Of a stretch of 64,000 bases of DNA, positions 1 to 10,751 are shown one piece after another. Numbering within the stretch: the stretch's first letter is position 1; every line of letters starts with the position of its first letter. Source of the stretch: Sugiyamaella lignohabitans (Eukaryota; Ascomycota; Dipodascomycetes; Dipodascales; Trichomonascaceae); contig NC_031674.1 in NCBI RefSeq assembly GCF_001640025.1, positions 4,464,001-4,528,000 of the forward strand. The letters are read 5' to 3'. The notes under the pieces are model-generated. The model saw only the letters and a list, made by a program, of their open reading frames with translations, was not told the DNA's origin and made no database searches. A program made the translations under genes and the position numbers.

Positions 1-173
1 GACAACTGCTTTATTAGCTGGTGATTCGCAGGTTACGTGGACAGATATTATTTAAACAGTTATTTATTTACATCAGGACATTTATAATTTTCATTTCCAC
101 CGTTTTGCTCTTTTTAATCTATTTTATGTTCGTTTTTACTATTACAAACATATAAATGAGAAAGAAAATGGCT

Positions 174-737
174 CTAATCCTCCTTGACACCACCGGCACC
201 AGAGACTTCAGCCTCAGAAATGGCCTTCTTGTCGGTCTTAACATCACCAGCACCAAACATGCTGGCAACCTTGAAAGGACGCTTGAGATTACCGGCAGCA
301 GGCTTGCCAAAAACATGGATTTGAACAATGTTTTGTTCAATAGCAGACTTGACAGGCAAGATAGATTGAATCAACAAGGGGTTGGTGTACTTCATGTACA
401 AGTGCATGAAAGCCATCATGGCAATACCTTGGAAAACACCCTTCATGGCAGAGGTGACTTGACCAAGATCATACTCCTTAATAGTGGTAGTGACCAATTT
501 GGACTCAGTTTGACCGCTCATAGGAGCAGGAGGCTCGACATACTTCAAGGTAGTCAGATCATTTTTCTTGTTGATTTGGAATCTAGTGTAGAAATAGAGA
601 CCAAAGATAAGAGCATTACTGGCAAGATATAAAGCTCGGACGCCTAAGAGGACAGTAGAGTCCTCGAAGTCGATTTTCTTTGAAACTTGCATCATGACAA
701 GCATGATGACAAGGTTAGAGACTGCTGGATTAACCAT
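174..737 (-). CDS. PHO88: Pho88/SND3 ER membrane protein
   Basis: 187-residue protein of the Pho88 family, an ER membrane protein first linked to phosphate transport and, as Snd3, to the SRP-independent targeting pathway. The family's N-terminal hydrophobic stretch (NPAVSNLVIMLVMMQVSKK) is obvious, followed by a second membrane-compatible stretch (ALYLASNALIFGLYFYTRFQ) and the central segment TTTIKEYDLGQV. Length matches the yeast protein (about 188 aa). The reading frame is open 13 codons further upstream to another Met, but I chose the ATG at 737 because family members begin with MNPxVSN-like residues and the upstream extension looks like leader. The tail is charged and Gly/Ala-rich. Single exon. 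It lies head to tail downstream of RNH201. Confidence 0.95.
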   Translation of the reverse strand: MVNPAVSNLVIMLVMMQVSKKIDFEDSTVLLGVRALYLASNALIFGLYFYTRFQINKKNDLTTLKYVEPPAPMSGQTESKLVTTTIKEYDLGQVTSAMKGVFQGIAMMAFMHLYMKYTNPLLIQSILPVKSAIEQNIVQIHVFGKPAAGNLKRPFKVASMFGAGDVKTDKKAISEAEVSGAGGVKED

Positions 738-1266
738 TTTTTTTAATGTGAAAGTTTTAATAAAGATCGATTCCACAAGACACAGAACTTATCTGTTGTT
801 TGAGAAAATAGTGGTTCAAGTAATTGATAGATTCTACTGTATGTACTGATCTAATAAGTGCCAGCGTGAGTGGGTGCCCCCAGGTTAGAATTGCCAGCTA
901 GTGCCGTGCATATATACCCAAAAGCAGAAAAAGGCCCTGCCATGTCGCTATCATTTATCTCCCAACAGGCCGCCACTGGACGGTTGCCCCTGCCAAAAGA
1001 AGGCTGCAGAAGCACAATTTTCACCAATTATAACGCCGTACACTCAGGGGGGACAGATATCGTACAGGCGTGGGGTGGGGTCCAATTAATCTGAAATATT
1101 CCTGGTCCCGCATCCGAAGAGTAAGTAGCAGCAGCAGAGTTGTGAACAAATTCCCACACGCTAGAAATCACACGCTCGAAATCAGCTATATCATAATATC
1201 ATGATAGGATAATAGGATAATAGGATGGACAGTATTAACGTAAATAAATAAATAATATAGAAGCAG
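738..1266. other. intergenic, PHO88 promoter / RNH201 3' flank
   Basis: No gene seen. The half next to RNH201 is A/T-rich and holds a TTATTTATTTATT run (about 1246-1258 on the minus strand) just after the RNH201 stop, a likely 3'-end element. The centre (870-1100) is more GC-rich and presumably carries the PHO88 promoter. Short reading frames here have no protein character. Confidence 0.6.
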
Positions 1267-2259
1267 CTAAAACGAGCTGACATTCGCACCGTACCAGCGT
1301 GTTGACATATCCAGACCAGTGGTCACGGTAGTTGGTTTGTCTTGTTTGCCAAACATAGCTGTGACTTTAGATAATGTTTTAATGTGGTCATCGGCCCACT
1401 CGATCTCGACACCTCGGGACTTTTCAAAAGCATCCCGTGTGGTCTGCCAGGAAAACCGAACAATATTCTGCCACCCAAATACAGGATCTATCTTTTCATG
1501 AAGCCATGCTGATGTACGTGGGTCAGAGGGATAACCAGAGCCCCAAGTACCGCCACTAGTGTCTTGTGCTATTAATGATGCATCCCTCGTAACTTTGGCA
1601 CAAATTGAAGCGGCACTGACTATCGGGTATAGCGAATCAGCCTTTTTAGCCACAGTAAACTTGATGGAAGGGAATCTTTTCGAAAGTTTGTCTTGATATT
1701 TTGCTGGAGGACCAACTGTATCGACATAGGCTTCAACTACATTGACACCTCTTTTAAGTACTTGATCAATTAAGGCCATGGTTGTATCATGAGCCTGCTC
1801 ATTTAAGTTGTAGGGCCCATGATTATCAGGTCTCAGCATCCCACTAGAAATATCTCTAGCTGTCATGATTGTAGTGGCCCAGCCAATATTGGATTTCAAT
1901 TCTTCATCGGTGCACATTTTCTCCAACAGATCAGATCGTGTTTGATGAGTTAACACTTTTGAATCATCAAATCCAACAGCCGCCAGCTTTTGTTTATAAT
2001 CCACTTTACAGTAGCTAACTGCATATACCATGGGTCCAAGAACAGGACCACGACCAGCTTCATCAACTCCAAGTATACATGGAGTCGAAGTTGTGCCTAT
2101 TTCTGACGGGATTTCTGAATAGAAGGTATATGTCTCGGCAGGATCTTGATCTTCGCAGGGCAACGAGGGAGGTACAAACTCTACAGGTGTCAGATCCTCA
2201 CCCAGGGAATCATCTTCCACCTCTTCTGAGCTCGGTAATATAGTCGCTTCTACAGTCAT
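1267..2259 (-). CDS. RNH201: ribonuclease H2 catalytic subunit (type 2 RNase H)
   Basis: 330-residue RNase HII/H2A enzyme, which removes ribonucleotides misincorporated in DNA and cuts RNA:DNA hybrids in the nucleus as part of the three-subunit RNase H2 complex. The diagnostic motif GVDEAGRGPVLGPMVY starts at residue 64 (D66 and E67 metal ligands). D180 (EAYVDTVGPP) and D208 (KKADSLYPIVSAASICAK) complete the DEDD active site. An acidic, low-conservation N-terminal tail of about 60 residues precedes the catalytic core. Starts at a true ATG and is a single exon. Length is close to the S. cerevisiae protein (307 aa). The PCNA-binding and accessory subunits are not in this window. Confidence 0.96.
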   Translation of the reverse strand: MTVEATILPSSEEVEDDSLGEDLTPVEFVPPSLPCEDQDPAETYTFYSEIPSEIGTTSTPCILGVDEAGRGPVLGPMVYAVSYCKVDYKQKLAAVGFDDSKVLTHQTRSDLLEKMCTDEELKSNIGWATTIMTARDISSGMLRPDNHGPYNLNEQAHDTTMALIDQVLKRGVNVVEAYVDTVGPPAKYQDKLSKRFPSIKFTVAKKADSLYPIVSAASICAKVTRDASLIAQDTSGGTWGSGYPSDPRTSAWLHEKIDPVFGWQNIVRFSWQTTRDAFEKSRGVEIEWADDHIKTLSKVTAMFGKQDKPTTVTTGLDMSTRWYGANVSSF

Positions 2260-2446
2260 TGTATATTTGTTTGAATGAGACTCAGCCAGACGCGTTAGAT
2301 ACGCGCATTTTAAATAGAACAGACCTAACCCTTATCAAAAGATAACATATTGATTGACCTCATGCTATAACCCATCAATAATATTCATCTAGGCATTGCT
2401 TTTCGTTCATTTATATATACAGTTCCTAACCAACATCCTGTCGCTC

Positions 2447-4338
2447 TTATTGATAATTTACACTTTTAACACTGCCAAATGTCAACACCTGGCTGATTCT
2501 ATCGGCTCCTGTGAGGAGCATGCAAAGACGGTCGATTCCCATGCCCCACCCTCCTGTGGGTGGAAGACCCCATTCCATGGCCGAAACATAGCTGTCGTCT
2601 GGGAGTGGGGACTCGGAATCCTTCAAGGTCAGATTGTCATATGCTTGTCTTGAAAAGTTTTCCCTTTGAACAAACGGACTATTCTCCTCCTCATATGCAT
2701 TAGCATACTCTCTGCCATTAATAAATAATTCGAAACGCCTGGAAACTTTACGAGGTATACCGTTGATATCAATTGTAGTTGACTTTGCCAATGGAGACAT
2801 CACATGAGGATGGTTCACAATAAAAGTTGGGGCATTGCACTGGGGTTCGAGGAATACACTGGCCAGATTATCCAATAATTTTGATGCGGTCAAGGGTGTA
2901 TTTGAGTCGGGACAAGCCAAGCCAATAGAGTCATAGTATGCAAGTAATTCCGTTCGATTGCCTAAATCTACAGGCAACTGTTTCGAAGTTTGGGATTCGA
3001 TCTCTGAGATGAAATCTATTTGTCGTAATTTATTATTGTCGTTAACCTGATGGGCAAGCGTGGAAAGTAACTCCTGACTTTTAAGATACGGATGCCTTTT
3101 TTGAACATCTTGTACCACTGTATGGAGCAGTTTTTGAGTTATTTCGATAAGCTGTTCTAGCGAGGTATATGATTGATAAAACTCGCATGAAGTAAATTCC
3201 GGATTATGAGAGGCATCAATTCCTTCGTTTCGAAAGCACTGACCAATTTCAAAAACTTTGTCAAATCCAGATATCACCAATCTTTTAAGCCATAGTTCAG
3301 GCGCAATTCGAAGAGATAATGTAGTGCTAGCATTGGTATCTGCTTGCTCATCGTCAGCTTTTTTTGACAGAGCCCGTGATTCAGTCAAAAATGGCTCGGC
3401 TGTAGCCCCTCCAGTGTGACTCGACAGAATTGGAGTTTGCACTTCGATGAAATCACGCTCCTCAAAAAACTTTCGAACGCTGGATATTATGGTGCTTCGG
3501 GCAAGAAGTGTGTCTCGAGCCTCGGTATTCACAGAGAGATCAACTACCCTGTTATGAAGACGATTTGCTTCATTTAACTCAGTAGGTAGAGGGTGTAAGC
3601 AAGGCGATAATAATCTGGCTTGTTCGGATGCTAATATTGAAAATTCGCCGCTTTTCGTCCTCCATGGTCTGCCAGTAGCTGTAATTATATCGCCTCTCCT
3701 AAAAAGATTATGCGCTTCTGTGAATTTGTCCACATCACCATCAAAACTTGGCAGCTTTCTACAGTTAAGAACGACCTGTATATGTTTGAAATCTTGCATG
3801 AGATCAATAAATATTAGCTTCTTGCCAGACCTACGAATTGATCTGATTCGTCCATTAACCTGGATGAGTTCTGTATCTGGTATGTCGGTATGGATGGTTG
3901 ATTCATTGTCCCATCTACGCCTGATCTCTGGTATACGAAGAGTTGGCACTGAATTTTGCCGCGTATTTACCAGAAGAGGATATAATCTCTCATTGACTTC
4001 GGCCCACTCTTGGCCGGTTTTCAGTTGGTTATTGCGCTCTGCAAAACTAGATCTTGATTCTTCGCTGTACTTAGCCTGCCTGGAATAACTTCTTATATGC
4101 AACCTAGAGGTGGATTGATACAGGATCCTGTAAAGACCACGTTGGTTATGGCGAATGAGCCACTAGATGGTTAGAACAGAACCTCATTGAAACAAAACAT
4201 GTCACTACACATCGTAACCTCAGTGAGAAGATTAGACTGTTGGCTCATCAGAATCGAATCATCGAGTCTTCGCAAAATTATTTGATACAATTGATTTCAT
4301 CATAGGAAACAATGTGCTGTGCGATTTCTACTTACCAT
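2447..4338 (-). CDS. MSK1: mitochondrial lysyl-tRNA synthetase (2 exons, start codon alone in exon 1)
   Basis: Class II LysRS: an OB-fold anticodon-binding domain, motif 2 (FRNEGIDASHNPEF, about residues 305-325) and motif 3 (GWGMGIDRLCML, about 540-552). The continuous frame upstream of codon 4102 has no ATG before the OB fold. It stays open to an in-frame TAG at 4163-4165 that is itself a 3' splice site (TTCTAACCATCTAG). The only canonical donor upstream in phase is ATG|GTAAGT, with ATG at 4336-4338. I therefore call exon 1 as 4338..4336, intron 4335..4163 (173 bp) and exon 2 as 4162..2447, giving 572 aa (yeast Msk1 is 576). The resulting N-terminus MWLIRHNQRGLYRILYQS is basic and free of acids, a good mitochondrial presequence. 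The frame is also open 5' of the ATG to 4542. I read that as leader, because it would bury the presequence and crowd the IML2 terminator. Confidence 0.88.
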
Positions 4339-4589
4339 TTTCAATACTTTTTGTTTATTTACACATTTGTATAATGATTTCTTGACTTCTACTCTTCGAT
4401 TTTCAAATAACAGCCGTGTAACGTCATGCATCCCGAAGCTGCGTTGACTGGGCCCTGAGATGCACAGATTTAGAAAATCCCAAGAGCTGGAGAACAGAAT
4501 ATATAATGTAGCTCGAGAATGAGAATGGATTTGGTTGCCCATATTGGTCAGGTTTATATGCTATTTATCTATGCAATCAAAAAAAAAAA

Positions 4590-6851
4590 CTATAAGTTAT
4601 AGGAATCTAATCTATCTTTTGCACTCTTGATTTTGAATGCAACTCTGGTACTGAGCTCATAATCTTCGTCCCAGTTAGCAGCCAACTCGAGGTATTCTCG
4701 GGTCGCACCAGCACCAGGAACGCCATGCAGTTGCCATTCAAAAATGGCGCGTTCATAAATTGCGCTGGGACCAGACCATGGCTCAGAGAGATGCTTGTGA
4801 TATTGTACTTTGTTGGGAACGCCATGACTTGATAATCCACGGTTGCTCACAGGGGCGCAAACAAAGGGTATAACATGAGTGGTGAGCAAATCCGCACCTT
4901 CCTTGACTCTACCAAGAGCCCTTAGAGTGACAGAGGTTAAAAGGAAGCGTGATAGAGAATCAGACTCAGTCTCTTCTACAATATTTCGCTCTGCTTCGGC
5001 AGCGTACGGGGTACCGGGGTTTCCAGAATAGCCAAGAGTTTGCAAAGTCTGTTCGAGCTGACTATTTGGCATGCGGTTATAACCATTGTAAAAATACAAA
5101 ACTTCATGGATCGGTGAAGTTGTGATTGCATCTATAATATCAATATTCTTAGCCGTAGACACAGCCTTCCAGTGGTTTACCTTACGAAGCACAAACACAT
5201 CAAATGGCATAGCCTTTGCCATGAACTTCCGCTTTCCAAGCATACTGGGAGCCTTTTCAATGCATTCTTTGGCCCTTTTCTTGTAGTGAGCTGCCTTCGT
5301 GGCATCTTTCTTGTTGAGCACAAAATCTCGATACAGCTCTACATAGCAGGCACCAGCAAGATACATGTAAAAAGCGTGAGACCAAGTATTTAGATCAATC
5401 AGACGGATAAAAGCTTCTGCGGAGCGCTCATATTCATGAAGAATACAAGTCATAAGAGTCTTGTCAAAGAGCATCAATCCTTCAACTTGAACCATCTGAA
5501 TGGGTCCACTAGAAGTATCATCCATTATTGCAACAGCTTTAACAAGGTCGGTATGAGCAACCATTCTACCTTCTTGCAACTGCCAAAGAGCACCTCTAGC
5601 ATAAAACTTGCGTGCCTTTGTTAAGGCAGATTCTAAGCGTACTTTGATTTTCGCGAGATCTTCTTCGGCAAGGCCATTGGATGTGGTAGTCAATTCACTC
5701 AGAGCAGATGTGCTAACAGAAGCCGATAGGGTAGGACTCGTATTAGCAGTTGCATTATCTGACGAAGATGAGTTTGCACTGCTGTTTCCAGCCGATTCCT
5801 CACCACTAGACTTTTGGATATCTACAAACTGGGTGGGACCATCATAAAACTGTAATAGAGCCAGCAATGCAATAGCACCATGGATATTCGAGTACTCCGA
5901 GGCCTTCCAAAGCATGCGAAGTCCGTCTTCTCTATTACCTCTAAATCCCACTAAAGACATGACTTTTCCTAAAGTAGGAGGAATGATAGAAAGAATGAGT
6001 TGTAGTAAACCAAACATACAATTAACGCCGGAAACGATGTACTCATCAGTAGCAGTAAAAATGTCGCCTTCTTCATTTGATCCGACTTGCTCTCTTCGTT
6101 CGTTTTCATCCTTCCCAATCAAAGTAACTGAAGACTGGTTCACTGAACGGCCAATAGTAGATAGGCGCTCTTTACGCACTCGTTCAAATTCCTTCAGTTT
6201 TGATGACCAGACAGTCTTTTGCTCTGTTGAAAGAGACTCATTATCTACCAAATTAGGCGTGATATGAGTTGACTCGAGCTTAGTGGACACATGTGATAGT
6301 GCAGTTGCCAGAAGACTACTATGTGGTTGTGTACTATGGCCTTTTATTTGGTTGTTAAGCTCATCCAATATTTGATAGGCTTTACGCAATCTCAAAAACG
6401 CCTTTGCAGCGTCAAGAACGCTCTCAGACAAAAACATGGCTATAGCACCCATCAAATTAGCTTCTGCCAAGGTAAGAGCATACTCGGCCCCAGGAGGAAA
6501 CGATGAGCTTTTGCTATTCAATTTTTGGGCACGTTGACGGTCTTTAGAAGACGCCTGCTCGGCTTCGTGTAGAGAATCAACAGCTCTCTTAATAGCTTCG
6601 GGTTCAAACCCAAGAGTTGCTTGTATGAAATGGATAACACCTCTTGCTAGCTTATAATAAGTAGAATTCCCTTGCTTCAAAATTTGCTCAGCGTCATTAG
6701 ATCGGTCATCCATAACAAGATCCATCGCTTTAAGTCCCAGTTCTAGAGAAATAGCATCTTCTAAAACCCTCAGTTTTTGCTTAAATGCATCGCTGTTTGA
6801 GACAGCCTCGCCAGGAGAACTTGCCGACCTCAGCCCAAGTGCTTTCAGCAT
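4590..6851 (-). CDS. IML2: Iml2 family protein (inclusion body clearance)
   Basis: 753-residue member of the Iml2/YKR018C family (yeast Iml2 about 731 aa), TPR-like helical proteins linked in S. cerevisiae to lipid-droplet-assisted clearance of protein inclusions. Family landmarks are the N-terminal segment ALELGLKAMDLVMDDR-like region (here LELGLKAMDLVMDDRSNDAE), the VNCMFGLLQLILSIIPPTLG block and the C-terminal LAANWDEDYELSTRVAFKI repeat-like end. A Ser/Thr/Asn-rich linker (about residues 345-390) is poorly conserved. Starts at an ATG whose context (MLKALGLRS) matches the family start. A likely leader intron precedes it (separate entry). Single coding exon. The cellular role is by family only. 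Confidence 0.9.
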   Translation of the reverse strand: MLKALGLRSASSPGEAVSNSDAFKQKLRVLEDAISLELGLKAMDLVMDDRSNDAEQILKQGNSTYYKLARGVIHFIQATLGFEPEAIKRAVDSLHEAEQASSKDRQRAQKLNSKSSSFPPGAEYALTLAEANLMGAIAMFLSESVLDAAKAFLRLRKAYQILDELNNQIKGHSTQPHSSLLATALSHVSTKLESTHITPNLVDNESLSTEQKTVWSSKLKEFERVRKERLSTIGRSVNQSSVTLIGKDENERREQVGSNEEGDIFTATDEYIVSGVNCMFGLLQLILSIIPPTLGKVMSLVGFRGNREDGLRMLWKASEYSNIHGAIALLALLQFYDGPTQFVDIQKSSGEESAGNSSANSSSSDNATANTSPTLSASVSTSALSELTTTSNGLAEEDLAKIKVRLESALTKARKFYARGALWQLQEGRMVAHTDLVKAVAIMDDTSSGPIQMVQVEGLMLFDKTLMTCILHEYERSAEAFIRLIDLNTWSHAFYMYLAGACYVELYRDFVLNKKDATKAAHYKKRAKECIEKAPSMLGKRKFMAKAMPFDVFVLRKVNHWKAVSTAKNIDIIDAITTSPIHEVLYFYNGYNRMPNSQLEQTLQTLGYSGNPGTPYAAEAERNIVEETESDSLSRFLLTSVTLRALGRVKEGADLLTTHVIPFVCAPVSNRGLSSHGVPNKVQYHKHLSEPWSGPSAIYERAIFEWQLHGVPGAGATREYLELAANWDEDYELSTRVAFKIKSAKDRLDSYNL

Positions 6852-6880
6852 GTCGTACCGAGAACTGCAACTACTAGCTA

Positions 6881-7154
6881 CTGATGTGTTAGAAGAACAT
6901 TCACAAAACGTAATAGGGGGGATTATTTAATAAGCACAGTTTAGCACACACACGCAAATACCCATAAACAACTACTCAAGGACAAAACTCCTCACAGAAA
7001 AGCGGCATCAAACTATGGCGGTGAAGAAACTGATTTCAAGGGGCTGGAAGCAAGTGTCCTGCCACCTTTTCCATTTGCCATCACTACCATACCAATATAA
7101 TGACCACCACCATGAATACCAAATAAAGTGACTGAAATCCATGTATATACTTAC
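6881..7154 (-). other. candidate 5' leader intron of IML2
   Basis: On the minus strand a canonical donor GTAAGT starts at 7154 and an acceptor with adjacent branch motif (TTCTAACACATCAG) ends at 6881, 29 bases before the IML2 ATG. Removing these 274 bp leaves only untranslated sequence upstream of the start codon. Inferred from motifs alone. No transcript seen. Confidence 0.5.
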
Positions 7155-7924
7155 AAAATAGATCAAATAAAATCGACCCTAAATGCCAATATTTAGATAT
7201 ATTTTTTCGTGGATATACCAGACCAGAATGGGACCACTAGTTGTACTGGGAAGGTATACCTTGTAATGCTAAGCCCACCCAACAAAAAAAGGGGGACTGC
7301 TATTGCTCAATAAGTAACCCGTTATAAAAAGCTAATGTTAAGTTGAAAAAATTCCTTGTCTCAACCACTTGCGTTTCAAAGCCACCTCCACAAATCTAAG
7401 ACCTTGTATAAACAAATAACTCAGGTGTAGGTAGGTACAGTTAACGTCGCCGGATCACTACAAATATTATTACGCCTGCAGACTGCCAACGCAAGTTGAT
7501 ATCACACGATAGCCTGCCTCCTCACGTTTCTCTAGGGTTGTTGATATATCAGTTGTTCGTTTCCCAACAAAGCAGCTAATTTCCCTTAAATAAACTTTGG
7601 GAACAAAATTTCTCCTTTCTAGCAGTCCAAAATCTGATTTTCCACTTTTTTCACCCTTAGCGTGGTTGCTCACTAGATCCGTCTATCGCCTGTATAGCCA
7701 GCCCGAGTTACCGGTCTCGAGCCTTAATCTGGGTTAGGATGGGCTTCGACATTCCAAATTGGGGAGGCGGTCATGCCGTATGCTATTTTAACCGGCCGGA
7801 CCATATCGTGGGTAGCGCTAGAAGTTTCAGGGGGCATCCTACCTTTTTAACGGCTGTGACCCAGCCCTAAAATCACATGCTCTCATTGTACAGGATTTCA
7901 CTCGGAACTAAGTCTGAGCAATCG

Positions 7925-7983
7925 ACTCGAGCGTAGCAAGAGGAGCATCGGGGTCTAGGGAGGAGCCCCAGCCGCCGGAGGCA
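7925..7983 (-). repeat. GC-rich dispersed repeat, copy 1
   Basis: On the minus strand: TGCCTCCGGCGGCTGGGG, then CTCC, a decayed stem arm, GACCCCG, and a tail CTCCTCTTGCTACGCTCGAG. The same order of blocks recurs at 40049-40110 on the plus strand, and shorter copies occur at 40816 and 40937. Intact copies would fold as a CTGGGGC...GCCCCAG hairpin. This copy has lost part of the second arm. Confidence 0.7.
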
Positions 7984-8892
7984 AAGATCTCACACTACCC
8001 TAGCTCCGATTACGGCCCGTGTTCTGACTGACCGGCAACAGGCAAAAAACATATAACAAAACTCAGATAAATACAAACCTGAAGCTTCATGAAAGCACCA
8101 GTTCAGATAGAACCCGGGTTAAGCTTTGTACCTCGGTCTGGGCGGGAGCTGTTTCCAACACGGGTCGGCAATAGACCGGCTGATCCGCAACTTGTACACT
8201 GCAGGTTGCATCTGATAATGCACGGTCATGCATTTTGACATGCGACCTCCTCTCTGGTCCTCATGACCCTGAATCACCGATATCCAGTCCGTTTTTTCCG
8301 TTATTATATTCGGCTGCGGTTGTTAGTAGCGTCTGTTATTCTGATGACTGGGTTGTGCTGACCATGATAATGCTGTCGGAACTAACTCGGAATCCTGTAT
8401 ACAGATAGGACTTCATTACGGTGTAGTTAGCCCCTATCATTCGCAGTCGGTATTATCATTCTTTCAAAATACAAAATTCAGAACTGCAATATATAATCAC
8501 ACCCTAAATGATATTAATTGTTAGGTATGTATGCCTTTCAACGTGCTTAACTTAATATGTTGAATAGCCACTGGCCAGATGTCTTAACACTATACATTAA
8601 TATTGACTTTGTGCAGAAATGTTCCAACGCACTACATACCAATATATCAATATAACAAATAAGATACTTCTAATTAAATGGAGCTTAAATAGGACTTGAA
8701 ATTGGAATATGTATGGGCCAGCTCCCTATTTTTTCTAGCTTCTGGATCGTTGTTTAAAACATGCCAAATAGGAATAGGACATGTTCAGTTGAGCCGCATG
8801 TCACACTTTATCTTACATAGTCAGGCGCGTTAAAAGCGTTAAACACCGATAGACGAGACGAGACGAGACGAGCTAAAGAAGTGTGTAAAGAT

Positions 8893-9701
8893 ATGAGTGA
8901 GCAAACTCTACCTAGAACTCGTCGGAGAACTAGACAACAAACCAAAGAGGAAGAAGACCATGAGCCGAAAACAAAAGAGGTGGTGAAAAACGACAAATCA
9001 GTCAAAAGGGCTAAAAAGGAACAGACTCCTAAGACTTTGTCGACTGCTAGTTCCACAAACGCAAAAGCTGCCCCCAAAGCTGCTGGTGATGAACCCGATA
9101 GACCGCGATACTGGCTGCTAAAAGCAGAACCTGAGACGAGAGTGGTTGATGGCCATGATGTAAAATTCAGCATTGATGACTTAAAGGATATGAAGGTGTC
9201 GCCATGGGATGGTGTTCGCAATTATGAAGCAAGGAACAACATGCGCGCCATGAAACAAGGAGAGCTGGCTTTTTTTTACCATTCTAATTGTAAAGTGCCC
9301 GGTATCGTAGGAATAATGAAGATTCACAAGGAGGCATATGTAGATTGTGAGTTCAATCAGAACCCTATGAGTAAAACAGCCACCAACTGCTGTTTAACAA
9401 TCGTTTCCAAAAGACAACTAACTCACATATTGTAGATACAGCATTCGATAAAAAGCATCCATACTATGATCCCAAAAGTCAGGAAGACAATCCCCGGTGG
9501 TTCATGGTTGACGTAGAATATGTCCAACATTTAAAAAGAATTGTGCCTCTGACAGAACTCAAATCATATGCTAACTCTGAGTTGTCAGATATGCCACTGG
9601 TCAAGAAAGGTAGACTGAGTGTCACTTCTGTAAGTAAAAAAGACTGGGACTTTGTGCTCGCCCTAAGCGAGAAGGAACCTGATCCAGACTCTACGAAATA
9701 A
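8893..9701 (+). CDS. EVE-domain protein (THYN1-like), 2 exons
   Basis: 239-residue protein with a basic/acidic N-terminal tail (about 70 aa, nuclear-type KR clusters) and an EVE domain related to human THYN1. EVE folds resemble PUA/YTH domains and are thought to bind modified nucleic-acid bases. Key segments are RYWLLKAEPE, SIDDLK, PWDGVRNYEARN, GELAFFYHSNCK and, across the splice, EAYVDYTAFDKKHPYYDPKS followed by NPRWFMVDVEY. The exon junction is my inference: donor GTGAGT at 9347, acceptor ACTAACTCACATATTGTAG ending at 9435 (89 bp), exons 8893..9346 and 9436..9701. It restores the family sequence exactly across the join. The start is the ATG at 8893, not the in-frame GTG four codons earlier. 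Tail to tail with TUM1, 16 bp between stops. Confidence 0.93.
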
Positions 9702-9717
9702 TTTATTTCTTATTTAT

Positions 9718-10751
9718 CTAGCCTTTGACAATTAGAGACTCAGGGGCCCTCTGAGCCCATTCGCTAGAACAGTTAGTACCAACTTTAGTGGGAAAAGAAG
9801 ACAATGTGGTCTGAGATTTGGCTCAACAACTTACGTCCAGCTACCATCGTAGACGCGAACAGGCTGGTCGAGTCCATCAATTTCTTTCAACGCATTCTCA
9901 ATGACACAGGCAGTAACGCCGGTACCACACATAACTATAATCGGCTTGTCATTGGCAATACCCTTGGATTTTATCACAGCGGAAATCTCATCTGTTGGTG
10001 CAAACTGTCCGTCTTTAACAAGATCGCTAAATGGCAAAGAAATGGCTCCTGGCACATGACCCGATGAGATTCCAGGGCGTGGTTCTGGATCCGAACCGGC
10101 AAACCGGCCGCCAGGACGAGCATCCAAAATATAATAATTATCAACTGTTTGAGGGTTTTCCACTATACTTTTCAATTCTTCATAGGAAATTACTGCATCT
10201 GCATCATACTCAGAGGAGATATAGTTAGTTGCCTTGCGAGCTGATGGGACATTTAAAGGAGATGTGTCAAGAACACCATTGAGCTTTTTGTATACAGGGA
10301 AACTATTGAGAAGAATTGAATTGGTATGCTTAAAAGCCCGTAGCATCCACAAAGCACGTGGTGCAGAAAAGTTGCCTACTTTATCATAAACAACCAGAGT
10401 ATCGTCTCTAGATAATCCCAGGCTCGCTGAAAATAAAGGTTAGTTGCTGCTCTGATATTTATCTAATAATAAGATGGTCTTACACAATGAACGGTCAAAA
10501 GTTTTCTTATCTGGCATCATATGTGGATAAGGAGAAGCCTCGTCCTTTACCTCATCAATGTCTAGAAAAACTGATCCAGGGATCCTTTCCTGCTTGAATT
10601 CTTCGTATCCATTTCTACCAGCATTGGGCAAATACCAGGTAGCATCAATTGGAACAATGTTACTAGGTAGACCGGCTGCAACAATCTCCTTGAACGATTG
10701 AGCAGAAATGTACTTTTGAGATTTTATCAGCGACTCAAGAACCCGTGACAT
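9718..10751 (-). CDS. TUM1: tRNA-thiolation sulfurtransferase (rhodanese), 3 exons
   Basis: 301-residue two-domain rhodanese, the length of yeast Tum1 (304 aa), which passes sulfur from Nfs1 to Uba4 for Urm1-dependent wobble-uridine thiolation. The N-terminal rhodanese domain (IDATWYLPN; YEEFKQERIPGSVFLDID) is inactive-type. The C-terminal domain carries the persulfide cysteine C256 in VMCGTGVTA. Exons by splice motif and homology: 10751..10484, 10426..9835 and 9763..9718. Introns 10483..10427 (GTAAGA...CTAACCTTTATTTTCAG) and 9834..9764 (GTAAGT...ACTAACTGTTCTAG). The joins give SLSSLGLSRDDTLVVYDK and YDGSWTEWAQRAP, both family-typical. The ATG at 10751 is preferred over an upstream in-frame GTG. 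A CACGTG site lies 85 bp upstream. Confidence 0.94.

Larger units (their letters stand above)
6852..8892. other. 2 kb spacer between IML2 and the EVE-domain gene
   Basis: No protein-coding gene could be supported here. The IML2-proximal part holds the IML2 promoter and the candidate leader intron. The 7680-8400 section is noticeably richer in G+C and includes a degenerate copy of the dispersed GC repeat (7925-7983). A short perfect tandem of ACGAG units sits just before the EVE gene (about 8850-8872). I looked for tRNA and 5S rRNA patterns on both strands and saw none. Confidence 0.6.

Noticed and set aside
4300..4542. 80-codon frame upstream of MSK1
   Set aside because: In phase with MSK1 through the predicted donor, but extending MSK1 to 4542 would hide the mitochondrial presequence and leave 48 bp to the IML2 stop; treated as leader sequence.
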